A DNA stretch of 44,543 nt, taken from the IMG/VR virus record IMGVR_UViG_3300049847_000027, positions 1-44,543 of that record. One strand, written 5' to 3'. Positions 37,480-44,543 of this stretch are shown piece by piece (within the stretch, counting starts at the first letter, position 1; each line of letters opens with the position of its first letter). Source of the DNA: a virus. The notes under the pieces are model-generated. The model worked only from the letters and a program-made list of their open reading frames with translations, was not told where the DNA came from and made no database searches. Made by a program: the position numbers and the translations under genes.

Positions 37480-40424
37480 TAGCCGCCACTCCTAACAAGT
37501 TCTTTGGTCGTTTCGCGGCGAATCGCTCGCGCTTCCTGTTCGGCCGTGCGACGGTCGCGCTTGCCTGCAACGGTGACGTTGACGGTTTGGTTATACGCAA
37601 TATCGCCGCCAGACATGCGGACAGGTGCCGCGCTGACTTCCGCTGCATCACTTTGGCCCCGGCCCAACGCTTCAACCGGCAGACGGCCACGGCGCAGCGC
37701 TTCAAGGTTGCCAACGCCAATGCGTGCGGTAGACGGTGCGTCAAACACGTATTCTTGACCATGCACCGGCCCGGCAATGCTGTTTGTGGGCAAGTTGCCG
37801 GTATAGCCGCCTTCCTTGAATCCGGCGTTCTGTGCGCGGATTTGTTGGACGTTTGCCATACCCGCAGCGATGGCCGCAGCCGCAGCCGCAGCGCCCAAGA
37901 TCGGGCCGATATACGGAATGCCAGCCATTGCGCTAAACGCGGCGGTTGCGCTTTGATACGTTTGAATCAACGTTTGCGCAATAGCGGCTTTCTTACCGAT
38001 AGCCGCTTGCTTTTTGTTCTGCGAAGTCTGCAACGTCGCCAACGCGCCCAAAGCGGTTGTTGCGCCTTGAATCTGCGTTTGGTATTGCTGTTGGAACAAC
38101 GCCATTTTCGCTTGTAACGCCGACGTTTCGCTAATCACGTCCTGTTGGCGCAGCGCGTCAATTTGCGCGTACATGTCCGTATAGGACGCAATTTGCGCTT
38201 GCTGGAATTCGGCCGTTGCTTCAAGCGCCGGATTGTCCGTTGCAAGTGCGCTGACCGCATCGCCCCCGGTGAAGCCGTTGTTGCCAACTTCGCCGATTGC
38301 GGTTTGCGTGCGCGTTGCACGGTTGACCGACTGTTGCGCTTGACTGCCCTGTTGCAGTTCGTCGCGCATCGAAGAAACGATGTTTAATTGCTGCACAAGC
38401 TTCAACTTTTCGCGCAGCGCGTTCAATTCTTCTTCGCGTAACGGCTTACCTTCCTGCAACGCCTTGTTCATGGCTTGCATTACTTGCTGTTCAACTTCGC
38501 GTTGCGGGCCAAGCATCCCAAGCAACTTGATTTGTTCGTCAAGTTCCTTGTTCATATCGTGCAACGGATCGGACGCAGCCGCAAACGCATCTTTGGCGCG
38601 TGCAATTTCGGCGTTGTATTGCGCTTGCGAAATCGCGCCCATCTTAATCAACTTATCCGCCGCCGCAAGCGAAGCGTTGTATTCGCGCAGGGGGCCGGTA
38701 GCGTTTTGATAAATGCGGTCGAACTGCGTTTGAACGTCCTTGGCATCGTTCAACGCTTGAATCTTGTTGCGCAATGCGTCGATTTCTTCCTGACGCAGCG
38801 GTTGACCTTCCTTCGCAAAACGCAAGGCGATTTCGTCCGCACGGTTCGCAGCATCGCGGGCCGTGGCAAGAACGAACATGTTTTTAGCTTGCGTATCAAG
38901 TTCGGCGTTGATTTGCGCAAGTTCCTTCGCGCGGTCAAAGCCCTTGCGGCCTTTCTTGCCCGCGCTGTCATCTTCGCCAGCCGCTTTGCGGATGCGGTCT
39001 TGTGCGTTCTTCAACGCTTGCGCGCGAACGTCCGCGCCGAACTTCGTTACGATTTGGTCGGCTTGCATGTAACCGTTAACGATTGCGTCGCGCACGTCGG
39101 TTTGCATTGACTTCGCATCGTCGCTAAGTTCAAGACGCGGCAACTTGAATTCAACCGGACCATCAATGCCAAGCAACTTGCCTAGCGGACTGCCCACAAG
39201 GGCGGAACTGATTTGGTTGATGCCGAATTCAATTGCGGTGATCGCGGCGTTGACGCCTTGCTTTGCGGCGAGTTCAAGCGCGGCCGGAATGTCCTTCCAA
39301 ACAGCCTTGATTACGTTGGCAAGCGAAAGCCACATGCCAAGTTGAACGCGAATCCAAACCGAAAACGCTTTCGTGATCCAATCAAGCGCGATGTTCCACC
39401 ACTTGACAACCCAATCAGTCACGGGCTTCAAATAGTCGGTTGCGTAACGGCCGATGACTTGGAACGTAGCTTTGAAAGTGTCGCCAAACGTGATCTTCGT
39501 TTCTTCGCCCGACTTCTTCAATTGCTTCAATTGATCTTCGGTCAGCTTCAAGCCGTCAACAAGCTTCTTCGGATCAACGCCCTTATTGAATTCGCGCGTG
39601 AACAGCGAGAAAGGCGCGGCAACTGCGCCAACCGCAGCGCCAAGAATTGCGAGCATGGGAACGAAGCGCATAACGATTGCGCCAAGCTGACGAAGAACAG
39701 CGCCCAAGCCTACGCCGGACGTTCCCAAGATTTGACCAATTTGTGCGCCCTGTTGCGCAAAAATGGTAAGCGGTTTTTGACCGGACGCGAAACCAACTGC
39801 AACGTCGTTAAGCTGATACGACAGGTTGATTAATTCATGCCGTGCAAGACCGGCTTTCTTTGCGGTTTCGCCAAGGTTCTTTGCGAACGCTTGTTGATAC
39901 TTCGGATTGCGCGCTAATACGGCGTCGAAACGATCATGAATCCCGGTAATCGTTTGAATTTCGCGTTCGTTGGCCGCAAGGCTGCGGGCCTGCTGGGAAG
40001 CCGCCTGCGCGGCTCGCGCACTGGCCGCCGCCTGACGGTCGGCCGAAGCTGCGGCGCGCTGCTGGGCCGCGTCCAGACGCAGGGCGGCCCCAGCCGCGTT
40101 GGACTGGGCCTGCGCGGCGCGGGCGGTGGCAGTGGCAAGGCGTTGTTCGGCACTCGCTGCGTTGGCCGCTGCGGCGCTAGTCTTTTGCGTTTCGGTGGCG
40201 AGTCGTTGCGCCGACATTGCGGCGTTCGACATTTGCTTTTGCGCGTTAGTTACGACGCTGTTAAACTGCGCAATTGCAGTCGGCTTAACGCGGTTAAGCT
40301 GCGTAACAAGCTTGGCGACGTTCTGATACGCGCCGCGCGCCTGACTGGAAATCTCCGACAGGTTGCGCGAAATGTTTTTGTCTACGCCGTCCTTAACTTC
40401 AATAACAACAGGTTGGTCAGACAT
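37479..40424 (-). CDS. Tail tape measure protein
   Basis: A 981-residue protein. After a short head (SDQPVVIEVKDGVDKNISRN) it has a long Ala/Gln/Arg-rich coiled coil (about 60-170), hydrophobic stretches near 245-275 (LRQLGAIVMRFVPMLAILGA), further coiled coils, and a second hydrophobic stretch near 870-900 (IPYIGPILGAAAAAAAIAAG). The C-terminus has GPVHGQEYVFDAP and GVGNLEALRRG, a typical end. At roughly 0.15 nm per residue this predicts a tail of about 145 nm. Its ribosome site is TAGGAA. It follows the chaperone genes. Confidence 0.93.
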   Translation of the reverse strand: MSDQPVVIEVKDGVDKNISRNLSEISSQARGAYQNVAKLVTQLNRVKPTAIAQFNSVVTNAQKQMSNAAMSAQRLATETQKTSAAAANAASAEQRLATATARAAQAQSNAAGAALRLDAAQQRAAASADRQAAASARAAQAASQQARSLAANEREIQTITGIHDRFDAVLARNPKYQQAFAKNLGETAKKAGLARHELINLSYQLNDVAVGFASGQKPLTIFAQQGAQIGQILGTSGVGLGAVLRQLGAIVMRFVPMLAILGAAVGAVAAPFSLFTREFNKGVDPKKLVDGLKLTEDQLKQLKKSGEETKITFGDTFKATFQVIGRYATDYLKPVTDWVVKWWNIALDWITKAFSVWIRVQLGMWLSLANVIKAVWKDIPAALELAAKQGVNAAITAIEFGINQISSALVGSPLGKLLGIDGPVEFKLPRLELSDDAKSMQTDVRDAIVNGYMQADQIVTKFGADVRAQALKNAQDRIRKAAGEDDSAGKKGRKGFDRAKELAQINAELDTQAKNMFVLATARDAANRADEIALRFAKEGQPLRQEEIDALRNKIQALNDAKDVQTQFDRIYQNATGPLREYNASLAAADKLIKMGAISQAQYNAEIARAKDAFAAASDPLHDMNKELDEQIKLLGMLGPQREVEQQVMQAMNKALQEGKPLREEELNALREKLKLVQQLNIVSSMRDELQQGSQAQQSVNRATRTQTAIGEVGNNGFTGGDAVSALATDNPALEATAEFQQAQIASYTDMYAQIDALRQQDVISETSALQAKMALFQQQYQTQIQGATTALGALATLQTSQNKKQAAIGKKAAIAQTLIQTYQSATAAFSAMAGIPYIGPILGAAAAAAAIAAGMANVQQIRAQNAGFKEGGYTGNLPTNSIAGPVHGQEYVFDAPSTARIGVGNLEALRRGRLPVEALGRGQSDAAEVSAAPVRMSGGDIAYNQTVNVTVAGKRDRRTAEQEARAIRRETTKELVRSGG

Positions 40425-40425
40425 T

Positions 40426-40860
40426 TTATTTCCTAAGCTTGAACGACGCTTTCATTTTGCGCCCAAGCAACAAGGCGCGTTCGATAAACCCTGCGGGGAC
40501 TTGCTGCGAATAGCCGTCATTCAAACGACGAATGTACGGAAGCGTATTCGCAATGAAGATTGATTGCCCCGGCTTTTTGTTTTTCAACGTGTCTTTCGCC
40601 ACGTTCAAGGCTTGTGCGGCGCTTTGCCGTTGCGTTGAACCGTGCTGACCGGCGAAGTAAGGGCCGTGCGGATCGCTGACCGGTGCCCCTATTGTTACGT
40701 CCCAATTCGACAACGCCTGCGACGTGTCAACAGGCGTGTGATACACAAGATCGCCGACGATGGTTAGCGCGGTCTTAACGGCGTGATCGCTGGCAGATTG
40801 CGCGATTTTCTCGCCCAACTTGTCAACGTCATTCGCCAAATCAAGCAACGTGCGTGCCAT
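40426..40860 (-). CDS. HK97 gp10-like neck/minor tail protein
   Basis: A 144-residue protein starting MARTLLDLANDVDKLGEKIA at the ATG at 40860. It matches the HK97 gp10-like group: VYHTPVDTSQALSNWDVTIG near residue 40, then QALNVAKDTLKNKKPGQSIF and IFIANTLPYIRRLNDGYSQQ. Such proteins act in head-tail joining or tail initiation; here the gene sits between the chaperones and the tape measure, which is less usual. Its start overlaps the chaperone T stop by one base (TGATG). Confidence 0.8.
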   Translation of the reverse strand: MARTLLDLANDVDKLGEKIAQSASDHAVKTALTIVGDLVYHTPVDTSQALSNWDVTIGAPVSDPHGPYFAGQHGSTQRQSAAQALNVAKDTLKNKKPGQSIFIANTLPYIRRLNDGYSQQVPAGFIERALLLGRKMKASFKLRK

Positions 40861-41641
40861 CACTTCACCTTTTGTTTCGCCTTCATTTCGCTTTCAAGGC
40901 GTTTCATGTGGGCATTGTCCAACGCTTTAACGAAGTAAAACAAATCTTCGGTCAAGTCTGCGTCGAACGAATACGCAAAGGCATATTCTTTAATCTTGCT
41001 CCAAGGAATCGGGCCGATGGAATATCCGGCTTGGCGTTCGGTATCTAAATCAAAGAACGCATTGATGAACAGTTCTAAGCCAATGTGAAGTTCAGGGGCA
41101 TTTGCAATCCGGGCGGGTATTGGTTGCCCTGCCCGGATTGCTTGCTTTGCAATGGTCTGTTCGTGCGGCCCCATTTCAAGCAAATACGCCAAAACTTCGG
41201 TCAGTTTTTTGCGCTTTCCTCGCGCGTTGCGTCAAGGAACAGGCTTGCCGAATTCGACTGTTCTTGCAGGTAGTCGTAAAGATCGGGAAGCCGCTTGAAC
41301 AACAACGTTGCGTTTTGCTTGCTGAAATCGGCAAAGCCCTTGTCAGCTTCGTTGCCGGTCACGTCCGACATAAGCACGTTCGACCAACCGCGTAAAACGG
41401 TGTCGCAGAAAACGTCCATGAACGCTTTTTCAAGCTGCACAGAAACGTCAATCTTCAACTGAATTTGACGTTGGAACGGTGCGGCGGCTTTCGTCAACGC
41501 GGCCTGATAAGCCTTGTTGGTCTTGCTGGCGCGTGCGAGAATGAAAGTCGGAATCGAACCGTCATCGTTGCTACCAACTTCGACGGGAACGCCTGCAACT
41601 TCCTTTTCGGAATCGGTCTTGTATTCGCGGGAAAGTGACAT
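40860..41641 (-). CDS. Tail assembly chaperone GT, -1 frameshift product
   Basis: Ribosomes that slip -1 at A AAA AAC (41210-41204) leave the G frame and continue in the downstream frame to the stop at 40860, giving a fused protein of about 260 residues. The downstream part (T domain) has VLAYLLEMGPHEQTIAKQAI and later APELHIGLELFINAFFDLDT, a pattern common to siphophage T chaperones. As in lambda G/GT, the short and long forms bind the tape measure and tail tube proteins during assembly. The T frame has no clear start of its own apart from a TTG, so the fused form is the likely product. Confidence 0.88.
41201..41641 (-). CDS. Tail assembly chaperone G
   Basis: A 146-residue protein, MSLSREYKTDSEKEVAGVPV onward. 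The first 60 residues are beta-rich, and residues 90-146 are helical (VLRGWSNVLMSDVTGNEAD, then KRLPDLYDYLQEQSNSASLF) and end with ATREESAKN at a slippery run and stop. This is the upstream member of a G/GT pair: it chaperones the tape measure protein before tail tube polymerisation. It begins 83 bases after the major tail gene, with a hairpin between. Confidence 0.87.
   Translation of the reverse strand: MSLSREYKTDSEKEVAGVPVEVGSNDDGSIPTFILARASKTNKAYQAALTKAAAPFQRQIQLKIDVSVQLEKAFMDVFCDTVLRGWSNVLMSDVTGNEADKGFADFSKQNATLLFKRLPDLYDYLQEQSNSASLFLDATREESAKN
41204..41210 (-). other. Programmed -1 ribosomal frameshift site
   Basis: The minus strand reads A AAA AAC in the G frame (GCA AAA AAC), immediately before the TGA stop. 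This is a canonical X XXY YYZ heptamer, and slipping back one base joins the G frame to the T frame. Confidence 0.9.
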
Positions 41642-41668
41642 TTGAATTCGCCTGTTGTTCGGTTAAGG

Positions 41669-41694
41669 AAAAGGCCGGGACTGCCCGGCCTTTC
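41669..41694 (-). terminator. Stem-loop after the major tail gene
   Basis: A 10-bp stem, AAAGGCCGGG at 41670-41679 with CCCGGCCTTT at 41684-41693, has a 4-base loop. The minus strand continues TTTTCCTT. It lies between the tail tube and chaperone genes, where a partial terminator would lower chaperone expression relative to tail tube. Confidence 0.72.
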
Positions 41695-41724
41695 CAGTGT
41701 ATCGCGTTTATTGCGGCCTTGCTA

Positions 41725-43314
41725 TCAGCCCGGCATCGCAGCGTTCGGCAGGTACGCAAAATTGACGTACATAAGCGTATAGCCGTTCGCACATTCCGCC
41801 GCTTGCGGTTCAAGCGGAACCGTAATCGGTGCATCCTTTTCGACGTTCAAACGACCGCCGCCAAGGCCAAGCAACGGAATGTCCCAAATCATGCCCGCGT
41901 TCTTGCTCGCAACGATTTCGGAAAGTCCAACGTCGGCGTTGTTACGAATGGCGCGAGTAGCGGCAACCGAAGTGAAGTAAGCCGTAATCGAACCGCTGAC
42001 AACGAAGTTGCCCGCGCTGGTATCAATCGCGCCCATCGTACCAACCGCCTTGTTCGGCGTAATGCCGTTCGCAACGGTTAAGTTCGCTTCGGTCACGTAA
42101 CCGAAAAGCGGCGTCGGGCGCGACGTGGACGGATCAAGGATCGCCATTTTGATGCGGCGAATATCCGACGACGTATTGAACGCATCTTCGCCAAGCGCCG
42201 GAACCAACGTGCCCAGCGTTGCGGACTTGATCTTGTCACCCGCTGCGCCGCTGCGTTGCGTGTTGTCGCAAGCAACAAACGTCAGGTCAACGTTCAACTT
42301 GTCAGCCTGCGGAATGTTCAAGGTCAGTTCGTTACAAACTGCGCCTTCCAAGTATTCCGCTTGTTGATCGCCGGGGTTTTCAGCTTCCGGGCCTTCGCCA
42401 AGCGTGCGTTCAATTTGGTACGAACGGCGCTTGATTAAAGCCGGGGTCTTTTCGTTGCGGATGACGGTTCCGAAGAACAGTTGAAGCGTAATGCCGGTGC
42501 CAACTGCGTTGGTCGGGGTGAATTCGGTATCGTCAAAGGTCAACGCGGTTGCAGTAATCGAAGCAATGCGGGCAAAGCCGCGATTGTCTGCGAAGAACGA
42601 ACCGGCCGCATCGCCGCCAATCCAAATCCATTCACCCAACGTCAGGCCCAGCGTAGTGAAGTCCAGTGCGGCGGCCGACACAAGCGAAGGGATGCCGGAA
42701 ACGACGGCAAACGACAAGTCAGCGGCGGTGCCCTTGAAGCCCACAACTTCAAGGCGCGCGTTCGGCCCCGGCGATGCTTCGTCAACAACGGTTTCGGATA
42801 CAACAACGGTCGTCGCCGTGGCGCTTACAACGGTCTTGATGCCGTTGTTCGCTGCGTTGGCAAAGCCCGATGCTTTGACCAAATAACCGGCCTTGTTGAA
42901 CGGCAACAGTCCGGCCGCCGCTGCATACGTTTTATCGGCTGCGGTTACGCCGGTCAACGCGGTGTTCGCCGTGCCCATCGCAAGGCTGACCGTCGAAGGC
43001 TTACGGCGCGCGTCTGCGAAGAAATAGCCTTGCAGAATGCGGGTAAGGTTGTTTTGCGTAACGTCGGTGTTGTAACCGCCGCTTGCGTCAAGATCGGTCG
43101 GGGTGCCTTTCTTGTTCTGGCGCGACGGATCAATGGGGGCACGGGCAACGGTCGTGATTTCACCGCCGAAATCCGAATAACTATTCGGTTCCTGCCCGTA
43201 CCAAACAGGGTCAAAGCCGTCAACCGCCAAAACGGGAAGCTGCTTTAAGCAAACTTCTTCGGCGATGCTAAGGCCAGTGATGTTGGAATCAATCTTGACA
43301 ACTTCGCAAACCAT
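41725..43314 (-). CDS. Major tail tube protein
   Basis: A 529-residue structural protein. It begins MVCEVVKIDSNITGLSIAEE. N-terminal and C-terminal parts form a beta-rich tail tube domain, with IKRRSYQIERTLGEGPEAEN, then LNIPQADKLNVDLTFVACDN and a C-terminal VPLEPQAAECANGYTLMYVN. The insertion at about residues 105-260 (TAADKTYAAAAGLL, VVSATATTVVVSETVV) is Ala/Thr/Val-rich and may be an Ig-like surface domain. It lies downstream of the tail terminator and is followed by a hairpin; AGGAGAATTC is a near-perfect ribosome site, as expected for an abundant protein. Confidence 0.88.
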   Translation of the reverse strand: MVCEVVKIDSNITGLSIAEEVCLKQLPVLAVDGFDPVWYGQEPNSYSDFGGEITTVARAPIDPSRQNKKGTPTDLDASGGYNTDVTQNNLTRILQGYFFADARRKPSTVSLAMGTANTALTGVTAADKTYAAAAGLLPFNKAGYLVKASGFANAANNGIKTVVSATATTVVVSETVVDEASPGPNARLEVVGFKGTAADLSFAVVSGIPSLVSAAALDFTTLGLTLGEWIWIGGDAAGSFFADNRGFARIASITATALTFDDTEFTPTNAVGTGITLQLFFGTVIRNEKTPALIKRRSYQIERTLGEGPEAENPGDQQAEYLEGAVCNELTLNIPQADKLNVDLTFVACDNTQRSGAAGDKIKSATLGTLVPALGEDAFNTSSDIRRIKMAILDPSTSRPTPLFGYVTEANLTVANGITPNKAVGTMGAIDTSAGNFVVSGSITAYFTSVAATRAIRNNADVGLSEIVASKNAGMIWDIPLLGLGGGRLNVEKDAPITVPLEPQAAECANGYTLMYVNFAYLPNAAMPG

Positions 43315-43324
43315 GTGAATTCTC

Positions 43325-43786
43325 CTAGCCTAGTTCGTCGTAATCGTATTCGGCGACAACGTTAATGCGGTAAAACTGTTCTTCGGGTTCAAGGTTGTCA
43401 TTGATGCGGACGTTGAAGAACGTAACGCCGCCGTCTGTCTTTTTGCCCCGAAATGCGTTCCTTGCAACCTTCGCCAACTTGCGCCCTTGAATTACTGCGT
43501 TAGCAACTGTCTTGGGCAAGAACAGTTGGACGAAGATTAAACCGGAACCATTCCAACGGCGAACAAACGGTTCATCAACACATGCCGATAACGTCGCTTG
43601 TTCTTCAAATACGTTTTGCGTCGAAAACCGCGCCCAAACTTTCGTTCGGTCAACCTTGTCTTTGGTTTCCTTGCCGTACCATTCGACCGCAGGAACGTAG
43701 CCGAAGAACGGTGCGGCATTGGCCTGCCACGCTGTATTAAACAGCGCTTCCATTTCTTTGACGGCAACGTCAAGTTCAGCGGTCAT
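43325..43786 (-). CDS. Tail terminator / completion protein (DUF4128-like)
   Basis: A 153-residue protein, MTAELDVAVKEMEALFNTAW onward. Pattern points: FNTAWQANAAPFFGYVP, VEWYGKETKDKVDRTKVWAR and FVQLFLPKTVANAVIQGRKL, with RINVVAEYDYDELG at the end. This fits DUF4128-type tail terminators, which cap the tail tube and join it to the head. It lies between the head closure and the tail tube genes, the expected place, and its ATG overlaps the closure stop (ATGA). Confidence 0.85.
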   Translation of the reverse strand: MTAELDVAVKEMEALFNTAWQANAAPFFGYVPAVEWYGKETKDKVDRTKVWARFSTQNVFEEQATLSACVDEPFVRRWNGSGLIFVQLFLPKTVANAVIQGRKLAKVARNAFRGKKTDGGVTFFNVRINDNLEPEEQFYRINVVAEYDYDELG

Positions 43787-44160
43787 CCCTTAAACTCTAC
43801 TGTGTAAAGAACTTTTTGCCCGTTCGGTGAAAGCAACTCGATATTGAAGATTTCAAGTGACTTGCCATCACGAATGACGTAATCCGAACCGTCCGGGGTG
43901 AATGGTACGTTGCCCATCAAACCAATCAGCGAACCCATTTTGATTTCATTGGTTCCGCGAAGATAGTTGATGAATTCTTTGTTGTCCTTATTGACCGGAA
44001 GGAAACAGACATAAACGTTCCGGTCAACGGGCGGCCCTTCAATCACTGCGGCCGGGTCTGACGGATCATCCGTCCGTTGCAATTGCCGCCATTGAACCAA
44101 CTGACCATTCTTTTGAATCAGTCGAAGCGCTGTTGCAATTTGACGATCAAAGCGCGCCAT
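43783..44160 (-). CDS. Head closure (neck) protein, probable
   Basis: A 125-residue protein starting MARFDRQIATALRLIQKNGQ at the ATG at 44160. It is beta-rich with VDRNVYVCFLPV, LIGLMGNVPFTPDGSDYVIR and ends LLSPNGQKVLYTVEFKG. Head closure proteins in siphophages often have this shape: a short helix then a beta barrel ending in Gln-x-Val-Leu-Tyr. It lies two bases after the adaptor gene and overlaps the tail terminator. I infer the role from order and pattern. Confidence 0.76.
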   Translation of the reverse strand: MARFDRQIATALRLIQKNGQLVQWRQLQRTDDPSDPAAVIEGPPVDRNVYVCFLPVNKDNKEFINYLRGTNEIKMGSLIGLMGNVPFTPDGSDYVIRDGKSLEIFNIELLSPNGQKVLYTVEFKG

Positions 44161-44162
44161 GA

Positions 44163-44543
44163 TTACACCCGTACAGTGCGCAAAGCGAAACCGACTTGCC
44201 CACATGATGCGAAGAACAGCGGTTCAAGCAAAGATTCAAGCGCCGTGAACGTCGCTGAAATGCCCGCTTGAATCGGGTTCGCGTATTTGGTTGTGATTGG
44301 TCCGACCGTTTCTTCAATGACGTAATCTTGCGCCGTCACGTTCGGTTGCAGAACCAATCCTTCATTTTGAATCAAGACGGCCGAAGCTTGCGCCGACTTC
44401 AATTGCTTGGGAATTTGATTTGACGGGAAATCTTCGCAGCACATGACGACGCCGGTACGCGGCCACTGTAACGACTGTGCGCAATCCGTCTTGCGGCCTT
44501 GATACTTACAAGCGAACGATTCTAAGTAATCGGTTGCTTTGAT
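44163..44543 (-). CDS. DnaT-like head-tail adaptor protein, C-terminal part (start is at 307 across the join)
   Basis: This is the rest of the 173-residue adaptor whose ATG lies at 307. The window's right edge repeats the left edge, so the frame read here is partial only because the contig is cut. The downstream end is ...VLIQNEGLVLQPNVTAQDYV, then VGPITTKYANPIQAG and SLLEPLFFASCGQVGFALRT, a C-terminal pattern with VGPI and a closing helix that fits the family. The stop TAA is at 44163-44165. A copy of TGCCCACAW lies at 44197. Confidence 0.85.
   Translation of the reverse strand: MKATDYLESFACKYQGRKTDCAQSLQWPRTGVVMCCEDFPSNQIPKQLKSAQASAVLIQNEGLVLQPNVTAQDYVIEETVGPITTKYANPIQAGISATFTALESLLEPLFFASCGQVGFALRTVRV
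44378..44543. repeat. Direct terminal repeat, right copy
   Basis: Copy of 1-166 with two mismatches, at 44385 and 44417. The copy here encodes Gln in place of the Lys of the left copy at the second mismatch; the first mismatch is silent. It should be removed once when the genome is circularised. Confidence 0.95.

Larger units (their letters stand above)
645..44204. repeat. Dispersed nonamer TGCCCACAW, 19 copies
   Basis: Starts of copies reading TGCCCACA on the plus strand: 4122, 10305, 14690, 16062, 19488, 22275, 28272, 32238, 33097, 35684, 39191, 44197. Starts of copies reading TGTGGGCA: 645, 7785, 21209, 28550, 35043, 37785, 40907. Every copy is followed by A (10) or T (9), never by C or G. 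About 1.5 octamers are expected by chance in 44.5 kb on both strands. Counts are by eye and a few copies may have been missed. Confidence 0.85.

Noticed and set aside
1-44543. CRISPR arrays, insertion sequences, integrase or attachment sites
   Set aside because: No regularly spaced repeats, transposase or recombinase patterns, or duplicated tRNA ends were seen. Both tRNAs are complete and functional-looking, not att fragments.

Overview
The window is an essentially complete genome of a tailed double-stranded DNA phage, almost certainly a siphovirus. The last 166 bases repeat the first 166 with two mismatches, so the contig closes into a circle (or carries a terminal redundancy) of about 44,377 bp, and one head-tail connector gene runs across the join. 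The host is Gram-negative, because the phage carries an Rz/Rz1 spanin pair and a series of textbook sigma70 promoters; a beta- or gammaproteobacterium is likely, but I cannot name it. No integrase, excisionase or CI-type lysogeny module is visible, so I infer a lytic phage. GAA is used far more often than GAG for glutamate.

Layout. The minus strand carries one long arc read from about 16.3 kb down through coordinate 1 and on round the circle to 31.1 kb. It begins with about two dozen small early genes (16.3 to 9.5 kb), including a VRR-NUC nuclease, a TraR/DksA-like zinc protein, a tandem zinc-knuckle protein and two microproteins like ribosome modulation factor. Next come the lysis cassette (9.4 to 7.7 kb: membrane protein, holin, amidase, Rz, Rz1), packaging and head genes (TerS, TerL, portal, head morphogenesis, scaffold, major capsid), connector genes across the join, then the tail: head closure, tail terminator, tail tube, a G/GT chaperone pair with a -1 frameshift site, tape measure, and a gene-transfer-agent-like tip (DUF2460, DUF2163, NlpC/P60, hub, tip proteins).

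The replication arc (16.7 to 31.1 kb) holds two plus-strand blocks around a short minus-strand block. The minus block contains an HTH regulator, a primase-helicase and a C5 cytosine methyltransferase. The plus genes are a small protein and a deaminase-like protein, then tRNA-Gln(UUG), a MazG-like protein, a Sak4-like ATPase, tRNA-Leu(UAA), a DUF669 single-strand-binding-like protein with a Gln/Gly/Pro-rich tail, a DUF3268 protein, a PD-(D/E)XK nuclease, an SF2 helicase, a sliding-clamp-like protein and a family B DNA polymerase. The phage thus brings most of its own replisome, though I see no clamp loader and no clear ligase.

Control. Two divergent intergenic regions stand out. 16342-16738 is AT-rich, with tandem repeats and facing sigma70 promoters, and is my best origin candidate. 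20685-20815 has 21-bp-spaced direct repeats beside an HTH gene. Intrinsic terminators follow the major capsid gene, the tail tube gene and the last early gene before lysis.

The most unusual signal is a dispersed nonamer, TGCCCACAW. I count 19 copies by eye where chance predicts about one or two. They lie on both strands, in several different codon phases and between genes, so the constraint looks to be on the DNA rather than the protein.
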